64,000 bases of DNA from Lactifluus volemus (GCA_022376515.1 WTXI01000035.1:1-64000); one strand, 5' to 3'; numbered from the stretch's first letter, positions 49,016 through 60,976 are shown. Notes: generated by a model from the sequence alone, not told the origin. Program-made: numbers and translations.

Positions 49016-51098
49016 TCACATCGCTGCCATGCTCACGCCCTGGAACGTCGCGCGCACCTGCTGCGGCTGCACCTGACCCATCTGACCCATCTGACCCATC
49101 TGGATTTGCTGCTGTAACTGTGGCGGCGCTTGCTGCTGCTGCACACTCCCCGGAGCGAATGTCGTCGCCGGCGGGGCCGTCAGACTCTTCTCCTCTAAAT
49201 CCGCGTACAACACGATCATTTCCTTACGTTCCTTGCCCCAGTTGTCCGGGTCCCAGAACGTGTACGTGCCCTGCTCCCCACCCGGTACCTTTTGCGACGG
49301 CGCCGTTCCAGACTCCTTGGTCAGCCAGATCCGTAGCTCTTTGTGGTATCGCCAATTACGGTTGTACCTATTCTGATCAGCGAAAAAGTGGTGGGAAGCA
49401 GATAGTCGCTTACAGTTCTTGCGCTGCGATTTCTTGCAGCGCGTCCCGCGGCGAAGAATAGAACATGAAAAATAGCGTCTCGTCACTAAACGCGGCAGCC
49501 TTTCCAGGCCCTGGTGCGGGCGGCTGCACGTTATAGCATCCGGGAAGATGAAAGTCGGGCTCGACGGTATGTGCGGCACTCGAGTCCGCCCAAGGCGTGA
49601 TAAACGTTGAGTACAGATTCCTAAACGGGCCCTAAGAGTTGAGAACGGAAAGAGAAAGGAGAGGCGCACCCTTGCTGTTGCATGTCCAACCCCATCGTGC
49701 CTAGGTCCGTACCAACAGATAACAGCGCCTGATCCGGATCCGCGTTCTTAATCATCGCAAGTAAACCGAGCAGACCCCAACGGTCCGCGGGGGACATGAG
49801 CACTTGTTGAGCAGGTGTCTGGGGCGCAGATTGTCCTTGAGCTTCCGCGCCCGCGCCATTTCCGCCATTGCCCGTAGTCGTCGTGCCATTTCCAGGCGCG
49901 GTTCCGTTTCCCACGAACGGTGCGCCCTGTCCCTGCGTCTGGCTCTGACTTTGTCCTGGGGGCTGTTGGGAAAAAGACGGAGGAGGGACACCCTGCGGGG
50001 CGTGTAGTGATGGCTGTTGTGGTTGCTGCTGCTGCGTTCCGTTTTGATATGACTGTGCCTGACCTTGCGAAGGAGCTGTGTTGGGTTGATTCCACGCTGC
50101 TTGCGCCGCCGCGTTCAGCTTCATATTATGCTATGATCGCCCAAGCCAATGATGCGTATAAGCTAAGCCACATCATAGGCGTGGGGATTAGTGGGTCACG
50201 CACCCTCTGCTTTTCTGTTTCCGATTGGAGGCCCTGAAGCGCTCGGGGACCGAGATTGAGTAAACCGGGTTGTTGTTGTTGCTGTTGTTGTTGCTGATTC
50301 CCGGCAAGTCCGCCTAATCCCGGAGGGTGGTTATCGTGCGATGAGGGTTGTGGCTGGGGCTGTGCCTGAGAGGGTTGCTGTTGTTGAGAAGACTGTTGAT
50401 GGGGCTGCTGTGAGGGCGTAGGCCCACCACCTAGAGCGGGAAAGTCGTCTGCCGTAAAGTCACGAGGTAGGGCAGAGCCCCCAGATGCACCTCCAGTGCT
50501 ACCAGAGGGTGGCACACCCGTCCCTGCCTGCGATGCATAGCTTGTGGCGGGGGTTGGATTACTTGTAGAAGTGGTAGTCGACGGGGTTGTACCGAGTGCG
50601 GGAAAGTCGTTCGGGTCGAGACCGAGTTCGCTGGTAGATGATACAGATGGCGCGGTGCCGCCTCCACCACCACCTATGCTGGGTGTCGTACTTTGCAGAT
50701 GGGATAGGCTGGGATGCGCGCTCGTGGGAGGCTGCTGTTGCTGGTGAGGTGGAAGGGGTAACTGTGGGTGAGATTGCTGTGACTGAGATTGTTGTGGTTG
50801 TTGAGGATTCGCGCTGCCAAAAGGAAAACCTGCTGGGGTACGCGGTTGGACAAATGGGCCTGGTGTCGACTGTGGAACCAAGCTTTGGGTTGTACGATGA
50901 TTTTGAAGGCCCGGTGCTATATAACCGGGTACAATATTTCTTGGAGGGATACCGTATGTTGGATACGGAGCCCTGAATGGCCCGCCGATACCAGGAGCTG
51001 GCCCGAGACTTGGCGGTCGTTGGGGAGGTTGACCTGTGATTGTTGATAAGGTTGAGGTTATGATATAAGAGAACAAAGGTCTTACCTGGTCGATTCAT
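49016..51098 (-). CDS. NOT2: CCR4-NOT complex subunit NOT2
   Basis: Scaffold subunit of the CCR4-NOT deadenylase complex, working in mRNA decay and transcription control. Exons: 51,086-51,098; 50,204-51,033; 49,670-50,130; 49,414-49,620; 49,016-49,367, together 1,863 nt or 620 residues with consistent phases. The N-terminal half is a low-complexity Gln/Pro/Ser region with two DFPALG motifs (around 50,430 and 50,600), typical of NOT2. The C-terminal NOT-box domain begins at about DRWGLLGLLAMIKN (49,780) and runs through NLYSTFITPW, FMFYSSPRDALQ, ELYNRNWRYHKELRIWL and GTYTFWDPDNW to a Gln-rich end. The first exon is only 13 nt (MNRP-G), a pattern common in basidiomycete genes. It is divergent with RPC17. 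Confidence 0.93.
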
Positions 51099-51244
51099 GT
51101 TTTTGAGGGAGTCGAGATGGGACTTTATTTGATTGTTTTTGTCAAAAAATGAGAGAAAAAGAGCGGGTCAAAGTTGAGAGTTTGGTTTACAGCAAAAGTT
51201 GATGGCACGCGCGCTCGACCCCTTTAGTCTTTCCCATTTTTCGC
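51099..51244. promoter_or_regulatory. Shared divergent promoter of NOT2 and RPC17
   Basis: Only 146 bases separate the two start codons, which point away from each other. The interval is AT-rich on the NOT2 side (a TTTTTGAGGG / TTTGATTG stretch) and has no clear TATA box. Both genes are housekeeping, consistent with a compact bidirectional promoter. Inferred from position only. Confidence 0.5.
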
Positions 51245-52077
51245 ATGCAGGTCCGTCACTCTCTCACACCCTACTTTCTTTCTCTTTTCTCATATTTCCT
51301 ATCAGATTTTGAATCCTAGAGCTGCTTTATTGTCAAACTATGAAGTCCTTGAACTACTCAGAGAGCTCGAGGCTGATCACATCGCGCGTACGCGCACCGC
51401 TCAACGTCTCAAAAAGGAGGAAGAAGATGCAGCCGCCGCCTCTGGCCAGCCTGCACCTCCCAGCCCAGACCCACTATTGACAGTATCGGAGAACTTGCGT
51501 ACGATTGAAGTCGAGGTACGTTCCATACTTTTTTCACTTTTCACGACATATCTGATCAAGCCATATGCATACGCAAGGCCATCCAGTACCTCACGGCCGA
51601 CTACCACCCTACGCGTGGACAGACCGCACAGGCTATCCAACGCCTCACGAAAAACCTCTCCCCCTTTGGTCTCACGAAAGCAGAAAAACTGCAGGTGGTC
51701 AACCTTACCCCCGTTGAACCCGTCGAGCTCTACGTCGTCCGTGCTTTACCCACTATGCTCTCCAGACTGCTCACTTTCTTTCCTCGCAGATCGTCGAGGA
51801 GCTAGAAGACAGGTTGGGAGATTGCATGGAAGAAGTGCTAGCGGTCGTGCGCTCCTCGCTCACCGCACCACCACCACTTGCATCGTCGTCGTCCGTCACC
51901 AACCGATCGCTCGCTTCTCAGCCGACGCTCGAAATTGTAGAGGAGACGCCCGCTGAGGTGCAAGATGATATGGACTTGGACGCTCCGCTTTGGGAACACG
52001 ATATCGACGAAATTGAGTACATGGATGCGGGCGAGGGCGCAGGGATCGAAGGCGATCTAGACCTCGAAGACGATTGA
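51245..52077 (+). CDS. RPC17: RNA polymerase III subunit RPC17 (RPC9/CGRP-RCP family)
   Basis: Stalk subunit of RNA polymerase III; with RPC25 it helps initiation through contact with TFIIIB, in the nucleus. Exons: 51,245-51,250 (just ATGCAG), 51,306-51,515, 51,578-51,736, 51,790-52,077; 663 nt, 220 residues. The tiny first exon is chosen because splicing gives MQILNPRAALLSNYEVLELL, matching the family's usual N-terminus. Other family signs: ENLRTIEVEAIQYL, LTKAEKLQVVNL and VELYVIVEELEDRL, the HRDC-like core. The C-terminal third is a longer-than-usual acidic, low-complexity tail ending in Asp-Leu-Glu-Asp-Asp. An insert rich in Ala/Pro follows ARTRTAQRLKKEEED. Confidence 0.9.
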
Positions 52078-53222
52078 GATCGTTCACGCCTCTCGAGGGT
52101 CGCTGTGTGACCACAAATCTGTTGAGCTCAGCGCAGCCTTGACGCCAAGTGCATACAAGTGACGATGGCGACGCCCGTCGCCCGACGTCGACTGATGAAT
52201 CAGCCCTTCACGTGATTAGCTGCAACGAGGCACTTCAACCGTCTCGAAATTGTTGAGCTGATGGCCTAGTTAAGTTTTGGAGGATTTCTATGGCACTCGC
52301 ACAGATGATATAGATAACACCGACGGGAACAATGATGACATTATGCCTTGTTACTGCGTTGCGTCCCTCACTTGGATAACCCCCGAGCGTCTCGGTTCCG
52401 GAACTATAGCATCTAGCGTTACTGTATCCCCATGAAGTTGCCAGGGTTGAATTATAATCGCTTCCTTCGCTTCTTTTTTTCTTGTTCGACGCATGCACGG
52501 ATCCGCGATCAGACAGGTCGACAAATACCGGTTCAAGGCAAGAACGAGGATGACCGTCACGGTATCGCATTGGGTTTCGACTGGAGCGCGCTCCGCATCG
52601 AGCGAAGCTGCCTCCGGAAAGCCGGCGTTGGTTTTAGTACTCACTGCTGGCATGCTGCACGGAAATAAAGATGTCTTGTTGTCCATACCACTTTACAGAG
52701 CCTTGCCAGTTTCCTGATTCGAAGGCACTCCGGGAGACTATCGAAATTTTTTTTGTCTCCTGTTTAGTTGCCGGGAAGTATGATCATCAACTTGAACGTG
52801 ACCGGTAGCTAGATTAAAAGGAGATAAAGGACACAGGCGTGGCACGAGGCCGGAAATACTAGTAATGGATCACATGCTACATAACACAATTTCTACCCCC
52901 CAAAAACAAAGGGGATATGCTTGTTTGTGGTACTGGATGCAACCATGATCCACTACCCAACCAGTGTTAGTAGCTGGGCTATGGCTGAAGTGCAAGAGCG
53001 TCATGGCCGATAAAGTGCAAACCCACCCGTGGGTCACAGTATTTTTTATGGTGTCTCAGGCCGCGAGCGTAGCTTGACTTGGAAGAGAGTCATGTCGAAG
53101 GAGCAGCAGTTCTATTCCTGTCTCTGAGCATACATGAAACAGACTATTTCGTGAACGTATCGAGTTACACTGGAGTACTCAAACCGGATGTTGTGGACTA
53201 TTCTAGTTGACGGTTTTGAAAG
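52078..53222. other. Intergenic, no gene seen
   Basis: Both strands have frames of up to 111 codons around 52,235-52,690, but they overlap each other antisense, lack recognisable motifs and have no splice context. I see no RNA gene or repeat here. Confidence 0.5.
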
Positions 53223-53381
53223 TTACAAACTCGATAGGTATGGGAGTTGCCGGCCGCAATTCGGTAGTATGCCGCAAAACAAGCCAGGCTCAGCGCACGG
53301 GCCACTGGTAGCTTGCGGCAGCGGCAAGGCCAACGCAGCGAGGGGAGCGAGAAGAGCGATCGCGAATTCGAAGAACAACAT
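53223..53381 (-). CDS. Small secreted protein, truncated family member
   Basis: A 52-residue frame starting MLFFEFAIALLAPLAALA, a clear signal peptide, then a short mature part with three cysteines (PCAEPG, LFCG, PNCG). The first 18 residues match those of the secreted-protein gene at 58,634 (MLFFKLLTALLVPFAASG) and the broken copy at 63,591 (MLFFKFLTALLVPLAASA). The upstream ~200 bases also match (a TAGCCAGGTCGC block), so it is a member of the same duplicated family. It ends much earlier than the 58.6-kb gene, so it may be a truncated remnant or may continue through an undetected intron. Function is unknown. Confidence 0.45.
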   Translation of the reverse strand: MLFFEFAIALLAPLAALALPLPQATSGPCAEPGLFCGILPNCGRQLPYLSSL

Positions 53382-54290
53382 TTTCAAGGGAGTGTGATAT
53401 GATACGTCGTTTCAGGCAATCAAGGGAGGACCGGCCTCAGGCTGTTGGATGTGATTGAATTGAAGGGAAAAGTGAGCGAGGTTGCGACCTGGCTACTCCT
53501 GGCGGAATATCAACAGTTAGAAGGATGATGGTGACAATGACAGAAAGTACCATGCTCACCTATGAAATTGAAGTGAACAAAGAAGTGAATAAGGGAGGTC
53601 ATTGGAAGCAACTCAGATTTTTTTTAATGTGTGCAGAATTTACAGGCTCGGACGGATGGCTCGGACACTTATCCCAGTGCCGCCACTGGCACCGACCAAC
53701 CTGAACCCAACGCGAGGAATTGATGTTTAACAAGAACAAGGACGTCTCTACGAGTACGTCTCCACAAGAACGTCTCCTCCCATAGCTAATTATGTTCCGT
53801 TGAGCACCCCTGCTGCGCCAACCAGGGCTGTGCCAGTGACGATGGCCCGACGTCTGGTATCAGAAGGACTACTGTAGTCCGAATGCGGACTTGGAGATGG
53901 GGAGAGGGACTGGATGATGGAAATGGAGGTGCTGCTGCTGGCGCCATGGTGGATACAGAATTGACGGGCTGTTCCGGATCGAGGTCGCGTGCGCATCCGA
54001 GTCCGATGTCCCTCACTCTCCCCTCTGGCAGTTTTTCCAACTCATCTTTTCTTACTCTCCGTCCCTAACGTTCATGGGTAAAACCTTGGGTTCACCGATT
54101 GCATATAATATTTTTGTCCTTTTTGGCCTTGTTTATAGCCTTTTTTTTTTTTGGTTTTATCAATGTTATGATAATAAAATGATACAATTACGTGTTCAAT
54201 AGCGCACTAATCGTCACACCTCACTGAGATGGCTCACATGAGGGGGACAGAAATGGTAGCCGGACCGGACCCTCGGGTCCCAAACACATG
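53382..54290. other. Intergenic, promoter of the secreted gene and short ACGTCTC repeats
   Basis: 53,382-53,640 resembles the promoter of the 58.6-kb secreted gene. At about 53,745-53,780 the heptamer ACGTCTC occurs three times. On the minus strand at 53,786-54,040 there is a frame with a Ser/Pro-rich stretch and a hydrophobic end that could be the remnant of a secreted protein's C-terminus. This is not strong enough to call. Confidence 0.35.
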
Positions 54291-54490
54291 ACATTAGATC
54301 AAGGGGGGCACGCTGAGAAGCCGCATGACACGAACGGTATGATAAAAGGTATTAACAGAGGAGGAGGAAGGGAGGCTGGAGGTGTTAAAAAAGGGAAGTG
54401 TCATGGCAGCAGAACGCATCAGGGCGCCAGCGGCCGAGGGAACGGAAGGCATCACGGCTCCGAAGGTAGGGTTCAAAACAGCAACTGGGT

Positions 54491-57400
54491 CTACGAAAGA
54501 TGCTTGTGGGAGCGTCGAGTGCGAGGGTTGGTAGATAGTGACAACCCGCGGCGACGAGGAGCAGTGCGAGCTCGTGATCGAGGCAGAGGACGTCCAAGAA
54601 GCGGAGGACGACCGGGAGAAAGCGGTGGCGGAGTGAAAACGTGGAGCTTCAAGCGAGGCTGGTAGTAAGCAGCAACTCCGAAGAGTGATCGCGAGAGGGC
54701 ATCGGCGACGATATTGCATTCACCGGGAATGTGGTAAACACGGAGTGAAATGGGCGAATGAAGAAGGATGTCGCAACAGAAGAAAAGGATGGGATTGTAT
54801 GTGGACTCCGCGCGGAGCGAGTCAAAAATTTGGACAGTGTTGAGATTGTCAGTGAACACGGCAAGACGTGATGGCGGATGGTCGAGAGATGCAGCAAAGT
54901 CAAGTGCAGCAGCAACACAAAGGGCTTCGAACCACAGAATTGAGTCACTGGACGGCGTAAACGGAGGGGAAGGGAACTGGTGAATGAAACCTTGAAGGGG
55001 TGAAGGTGACCAAAACCCAAGACCCGTCTGCGATGCATCGCAATAGAGCTGGAGGTCAGCATCTTCGGGTCCCCAAGCGAGGGAGCGGAGGATATGGACC
55101 CCCGAAAAAGAATGGAACATGTTTGCGAACCAAGTGAAATCATGAATGACTTCAGCATTCAGATATACTGGCGCGTGTGGTACACTCTTCCCACTCATCT
55201 TTTCATACCCGGAAGAGAGAGCTGGCCGAAGAAGCGGACAGACATTGAGGGCCCAGCTCATCCACCCGAGCAGGTGGAGCCATTCACGGAGCTTGTGCTG
55301 CCTCGAAGAACCGCGTGGGTGTGCAACGAACTCACGTACTGCCGACTCAAGGGCGGACCTACGGTCGGTGTCAAGTGAGATTGTCATTGATTTTGGGTCT
55401 ACGAGGAACCCGGTGATGACAAGGGAGTGACCGAATTCTTGCTTAGCGGCTTCATGAGGGAGCCCGATGTCATCCCAAAAATTGAGGAGTCGTGCCTGCA
55501 TTGACGGAAGGTGTGTGTTGTGGGGGGCATAGTGAACGAGTTCGGGTGAGTCATCAAACCCAAAGGTATCGTCCATGTAGGCGAGTAGTGGATTGATAGA
55601 AAGTCGAAAATTGGCAATCCATAAGACCAAACTCATGAACGCACACCAAATCATCGCGGAGGCACGGCCCCTGAACGTACTCTGACGAGTACGGGCGAGT
55701 CCGAGGAAAGCAAAAAAAGGGGGAGTCGACGAGCGGTCGGAGAGACGTGCGCGGAAATGGTTTTCGAATCGGGAAGGAGCGTGTGTCGGACGCGTTGGGT
55801 ATTCGAACGCGTAGTCGAAGTCGGCGCGGTAACGATCGGAGCAGACGAGAACGAGAGACGAGACGGTGACGAAGTACGATGAGAGAGTTAAACGAGAGTT
55901 TTCGAGACAAACTTAGTGATCCGAAGAGAAAGTGTGTATTTGGATGCCCTTCTAGGCCAATGGGCAAGGCCTTTATATATGTTTTTCTTGTAAGTAGCTC
56001 AACGAAAAGGGGAAAGTCTTTTGAGGGTAATGCTAGATGACACTGCCCCCTAGGACATGCTAAAGTAGGATGAAACGAATGATACTCGAAAGAAAAAGGG
56101 GAATGTAAGAGTCGAGCCGAGGAGGCGCTGCACCGGCAACGCTCCGAACGGCTTGCCCTTGCGCGCGACGTCGCTCGATGGTCCGAAAACAGGGGATAAG
56201 AGGCGGTGGAAGAGTAGTAGCACGCTGATAAGCGGCGTCTCGTAGCACCGGTATAATAGAAAAAGTCTGTAAAAGAGGCTAAGAAGATCCAAGTAGACTA
56301 GAAGTGAGCACTGCCAGAAACTGATATGAAGGTCCCAACAGCGGAAGATACTCAATATATACAAGTCCATTCACTTTAAAAGGCTGTCCGACGGGTGTCT
56401 TCAGCTGAGAACGCGTCGGAGTCGGTGATCGCGGTGATGTTGATTTTGCGGAGAGGCGCTGCGGCGGGTTGACGGAATCGAAACGTCCAAATCGGGTCGA
56501 TGTTTAGGGCAGGCACGAGGACGAGTTTGGATGTGAAATCAGCGAATTCGAAGGTGCAGGTAAGGTCCACCTTACACCCCCAAAATTGTTACACCGGTCA
56601 ACCCGTCGTACACCATCGACTGTCACAACTTGCCGCATTTGCCAAGCCGGGTGCATCGGGAGGCGACGGTAAGCCTGTGAGACGTCCGACTTGAAGAGCC
56701 AGCGGGGAGAATACCCATGTAGTGAGAGAAAGTGCAGTAGGTTCTGCCCGAGATGCTGCACAGTGTCGAGGGCATTATGGACGTCTTCACGAGCGATGTG
56801 TGAGTTGGGAGAAAATTCGCCGGCTGAGTGGTCAACAACCAAACGAAGTTTTCCTGACTTTTTAGGGACGGTGTGAACTGGTACGCTGATCATCCCAGGC
56901 AGCAGAGGATCATCCGCGGTCGCGAAGGGCTCGGAGAAACGACCCAAACTCTCCTCCTCCTCACACTGCGAACGGACGAAATCGAGGGACGAAGGTGACA
57001 GTGGCCGCTGTGGAAAGTCCCGAGACGATCGATAGGAGTTCGGATCGTCATCCGCCGGTGGCCAAAAACCATTACGCAACCCATTGATGACAGAGTCGAC
57101 GAACGCCCGATTCGGATGGGAAGAAAGGAGAGACGCGAAGCGGTCAATTTTGATCGGGGTAACAACGCGAAACAGGTGTGAATGATCCGAAAGAGCGGAC
57201 ACAGTTGACGGGTCTGAAAGAATTGACGATGGAGGTGAAGGAAGAGGGGGTGCGGACTCGGAAGCTACCGCAGAAGGACAGACGAAATGAGAACTCGTAG
57301 AATCCTTCCAAACAAATCCCCGCAGAAAACGAGGATATCGATCGGGATCAGGTAACTGTATGTTCGCAGTGGAATCTTCGACAGTCGGGTCGTAGCCCGA

Positions 57401-57499
57401 GGTGCGTTCTAGACTGTCCATGTTCAGCTCAACATCCGAAAGATCCATCCTGCTGCTATCGACGGACGACGAGAACTGGCGTTGAGCGGTGACTCCCAC
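54491..57499 (-). mobile_element. DIRS-like reverse transcriptase/RNase H gene, interrupted by a solo LTR
   Basis: Two minus-strand frames in the same phase (57,499 to about 56,577 and 55,668 to 54,491) encode one protein split by the LTR at 55,672-56,576. Removing the LTR and one 4-bp repeat (909 bases) gives an uninterrupted frame of about 699 codons. RT motifs: KKSGKLRLVVDHS, motif A LFKSDVSQAYR, CNNFGG at the junction, and catalytic AYMDDTFG. RNase H motifs: QLYCDASQTGLGFW, a WFEALCVAAALD helix, VFTDNLNT and VADALSR, supplying the four acidic residues. RT plus RNase H of this type fits DIRS/tyrosine-recombinase retrotransposons of Agaricomycetes, but I find no recombinase, gag or terminal repeats, so it could be a fragment. 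The element is dead as it stands. Confidence 0.75.
55672..56576 (-). repeat. Solo LTR, 905 bp, inserted in the RT gene
   Basis: The block begins TG and ends CA on the plus strand (TGAACGTAC ... CCTTACA) and is flanked by CCCC on both sides (55,668-55,671 and 56,577-56,580), a target-site duplication. On the minus strand a TATA-like ACATATATAAAGG near 55,971-55,985 sits about 600 bases in, as expected for an LTR promoter. A small inverted repeat AAGGT/ACCTT lies at its end. It has no internal coding region, so it is a solo LTR left by recombination of a Ty3- or Ty1-type retrotransposon. Confidence 0.8.
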
Positions 57500-58633
57500 G
57501 TGGAGTGAAAAAGCCCGTTCGTTGAAAACGCGAACGACGAAATCGTTGTTTTGAAATGAAATGATATTAAAGATGGGAGGAACGACAGGTTAAGCAAAAA
57601 TCCGAAATAGGTGCAGGATTGAGGTGAGAAGCTGAGAAAAGAGGAGTCAGTTAGATGTAGGTGCAGGTGCAGTGAAAGAGAGAAGGAGAGAGAAGGAGAG
57701 AGGACAAACCTGATAAGGTGGGAGTCAGAAGCTAGGGGGAAGAGACCCCTGAAGGAATGACCGTCCACCTTATCAGAGGGAGGATCCCACCAGACATCCC
57801 AAACTGCAGCACCCGCTGCCAACAGGGGTCCGGACTCCCATATTTGTCCTGAAGCACGTGATGAACGTGTGTGAAGGCCCGGACTCGCAAAGAAGGGGAA
57901 AACCCCTGTAGTGAATGCACAACGAGTCGGACAATCCCTGTAGGGTCTACTGTAGAAAAAGTAGGAGGGATTGTGGCCTGTAGCAGTGTAGCAAGGTGAA
58001 GGGCGACGATGTGTGCCAAAATGTGAGGCTCCGATTAGACTCATGTAAACACGTTTAAACCCGACAATCTCCATTCATCACGTGACAGAGACGACGAGGA
58101 CACTGACGATGGACTGGTCCAACACAGTACTATGCCCAGTCTAGTCACAGGTAGCTGGCTCCGAATTTCGACAATGGTATTGAGTCCCCGGGCCTGAGCC
58201 GGTCCTCCGCTAGTGTATAATAATCAAATGTGCAGAGGGGAGACATCCGTGGCAGTGCCTGTCATCCACTGGGGGCGTCTCCCCCAACGGACGTCGCCCC
58301 CAATGGACGTCTCCTACAAGGGATGTCTTCCACAAGATAGAACATGCCAGTGCACTAGCTTACTGGTAATCTTTCAATATAAAAGTCGCCTCGATTCCAA
58401 TGACCTCCCTCATCTTTCGAGCCTTTCAAGTTTCTTCATCCACTTCCTTCTCTTTCCTATGTGTGTATACCTTCTATCGTCGTCGTCGTCGCTCTAACTC
58501 CTATGATATTTCTAGTATTCATTTGCGTAGCCAGGTCGCTCGCACATTTTCCTTCAAGCACACAACGGTGACACACACCCGACAAACAGATCCTCCCCCA
58601 AACATCTATCACCTTACTACACCCTTAATCACA
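57500..58633. other. Intergenic: upstream of RT gene and promoter of the secreted protein
   Basis: 57,500-58,080 has a minus-strand frame continuous with the RT gene's 5' side but without recognisable domains; it may be the element's 5' leader. 58,250-58,330 carries imperfect GGACGTC-type repeats. 58,395-58,633 is the promoter and leader of the secreted gene, matching 63,600-63,835 on the other strand, including a TCGTCGTCG run and a CTATGATATTTCTAGTAT block. Confidence 0.45.
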
Positions 58634-59142
58634 ATGTTGTTCTTCAAACTCCTGACTGCTCTTCTCGTTCCCTTCGCTGCATCGGGTGTGCCGACTGGTA
58701 TCGAGCTCAACAAGCCGAACGGGCTGAACCCGAACCCGAACAATACTATGGTACGCTTGTTTGCGGATCCATCCTTGAGCAATCTGACTCTGCTCGACCA
58801 GACCTTCAACACCACCGTTTCCAACATTGTGCCGCCCACCCTCTCGGGCCTTGGGGCTCGAGCGATGGCTAGAGAGGTTCTATTTCGTTTGGGCCAGAAA
58901 GCCCGACGAAGTCCCCGAGAGCCCTCCGCATCCAGCCCTCGTTCCGACAATACGACGGTCACACCCCGAAACTCTTTTGAATGCAAATTCACCATGGATG
59001 AGAAGAATGTAGGCCTGAGCTGTACCAGTGCCAATTTGATTTCCAAGAGGATCCTTCAAGCCATTCCCCAATCGATAACTTGGAAGATGCAATGAACAAT
59101 TGCGACCTCAATTTCGGCGGTGTCGGCAAGTGTTGCTGCTAG
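58634..59142 (+). CDS. Small secreted protein, 3' end uncertain
   Basis: Signal peptide MLFFKLLTALLVPFAASG, then an Asn-rich stretch with several N-glycosylation sequons (Asn-Asn-Thr, Asn-Leu-Thr, Asn-Thr-Thr), a dibasic region (Gln-Lys-Ala-Arg-Arg) that could be a processing site, and a cysteine-bearing end. As one exon the frame runs to 59,095 (153 residues). The adjacent frame carries LEDAMNNCDLNFGG and ends in Lys-Cys-Cys-Cys-stop at 59,142, a more convincing secreted C-terminus. It is reachable by a 71-nt GT/AG intron (58,958-59,028) or by a frameshift. No family name is recognised. Relatives lie at 53.3 and 63.4 kb. Confidence 0.6.
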
Positions 59143-60976
59143 TTCTATTGCTACGGCAGTTTTTGCCTTAATGAGCAGCCTATTTTATAGGCCGCATGCC
59201 TAACTTCTGACCAAGTTGCTTTGAGAATGGACTATTTTACGTAGATTTGAGTTGAAATTTATGAAGTGTCGTATTTCATTCAAATCGAATAAATGATTGA
59301 TGTCTCGTCAGCCAAGTCTCCGGTGTCACAGAAAGCCATAACATCCTCGATAATTGCGTGCCACTGGCACCGCCACTGCTCTCACTGAAACAGTTGGCTT
59401 GCCTCAATGGCAACAGCCCAGGCCGGCCGTGACCCTATCAAGTCAAACCAGCAGGGAGGCGCGGTGGAAAAAATATACACGTTACGGGCACACACATATG
59501 TTCTTTATGGTGCAGAACGTTCACATGTTGGAGAGGCGCCGACACGGCCGAAATCAGCTGAACTAGTCGCGTCCCATATCGAGGAACTGGCGATACCTGG
59601 GTTCGGAATATAATTCACTTTGCGGTTATTAGAAAAAGATATGAATAAACGTAACGGAAGGGTTAACGCAGGCGACGCATCAAATGGAATTATCATAGGA
59701 TATCATCACTTGCGATGTGGCGTTGTACACGAAAGCTAAGTTGAAAGGACCATCATCAGCAACTCTCCAGGTAGTATTTTCCGCAATCAGGCTGCAGTTA
59801 TCGAAATTGTAGTTGATCCCGCTTCCAGCGTTTCCACACTCGCCGACACCGCCCACTGTGGAATCCCATATCTCGTCCCGCGGGTTGAGCAGATTTGTTG
59901 AAAGGCGCCCCAAACCGTGAACTCCTCAACAGGTTTGGGAACGCGGGTGCCCGACTCGGATTCGGGTCGTGGCGCGTTTTTATTTCCCACAAACCTCGTA
60001 CGCACACCATCGCACCTATTTTTTTACTCTTTCCTTTGGTGGACCTCACTTCGACACTCATCGTACCTACTTTTGGACTTTCGTCTGGCATTTTAGATCG
60101 GACCCACTTCCTGAACTTACAGTTACAATACCCTTTCACTTTTCGTATCGCAGTCTTTTGGAATCACGATGTCATTTCTTGATTCATCTTGTAGCCCATT
60201 TCCAAATAGACATGATGTTTCACAGTCAAGTCCCAAAACATGAAACTTGCAACTCCTGTTCTTTCTTTTAAAAGTCTGCATTTAATACACTGAAGGTGGC
60301 GTGAACTATGTTGAGGCGCCTGCAGCCTCCAGAGTGGCACAACCTCCAAACCAAACACAAGTTCGATCTACTTTCAGCCAACGCGCCATCCACCGCGCGG
60401 TGTGAAACATTGTCTCGCAAACTCGTTACAAAAGACAGTAACTACCTGGCACACACGAAGACAGATACAAACCGAGATGGGGCCATTCAAAATCACAGTT
60501 GGGCATGAATCTCCCCACACGTTTTGCTTTCCGATGTCCCGTGTGCCTCAATTCAAGTTCGCACACATAATTTGCTGCCTCTCATCGAATTTTTATGCCA
60601 GTGACGTACAACCAGGACGTTCCATTTAGTTTGTAGGTCTTAAATTCCTTCTTGCACAGGAACCTGACCTTCGTCATTTTGTGTTCAACTACCGAGTGTT
60701 TCTTTGAAGGCGTCCAGGACGGTCTCTCCTCCAGGGAAATGGATCCATTATGGCAAAAGGGGGATGTCGATCCCGTTACTACAGGCGGCTAGCGGACCGG
60801 AAACCGCAGATCAGCGCGGACACATAGTCATGATTAATGACAATTTATGTACTGGACTAGCTCCCTGGACACTTAGATACGGTAAAATAAAAATTCTCAT
60901 TATTCTGGACATTTCTATCTACTTTGGACAGTATAAAAGAACGTACTCTTCAACGCGTTCACTTCAGTCTTGTTGC
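59143..60976. other. Mostly empty intergenic region with a possible secreted-protein remnant
   Basis: Between about 59,683 and 59,915 on the minus strand there is an open stretch of some 77 codons with protein-like composition: EIWDSTVGGVGECGN, two cysteines, two Asn-x-Thr sequons and a Trp-Arg-Val-Ala-Asp-Asp-Gly segment. It has no ATG of its own and the upstream frame is broken, so it looks like the 3' end of a decayed secreted gene. The remaining sequence shows no gene. Confidence 0.3.

Noticed and set aside
52235..52717. Overlapping frames of 74-111 codons on both strands
   Set aside because: No motifs, mutually antisense, no splice or start context.
55677..56573. The 0.9-kb gap in the RT gene as a spliceosomal intron
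   Set aside because: The GT donor and AG acceptor phases do not rejoin the RT frame, whereas removal of TG...CA plus one CCCC repeat does so exactly; a 4-bp duplication also favours insertion.
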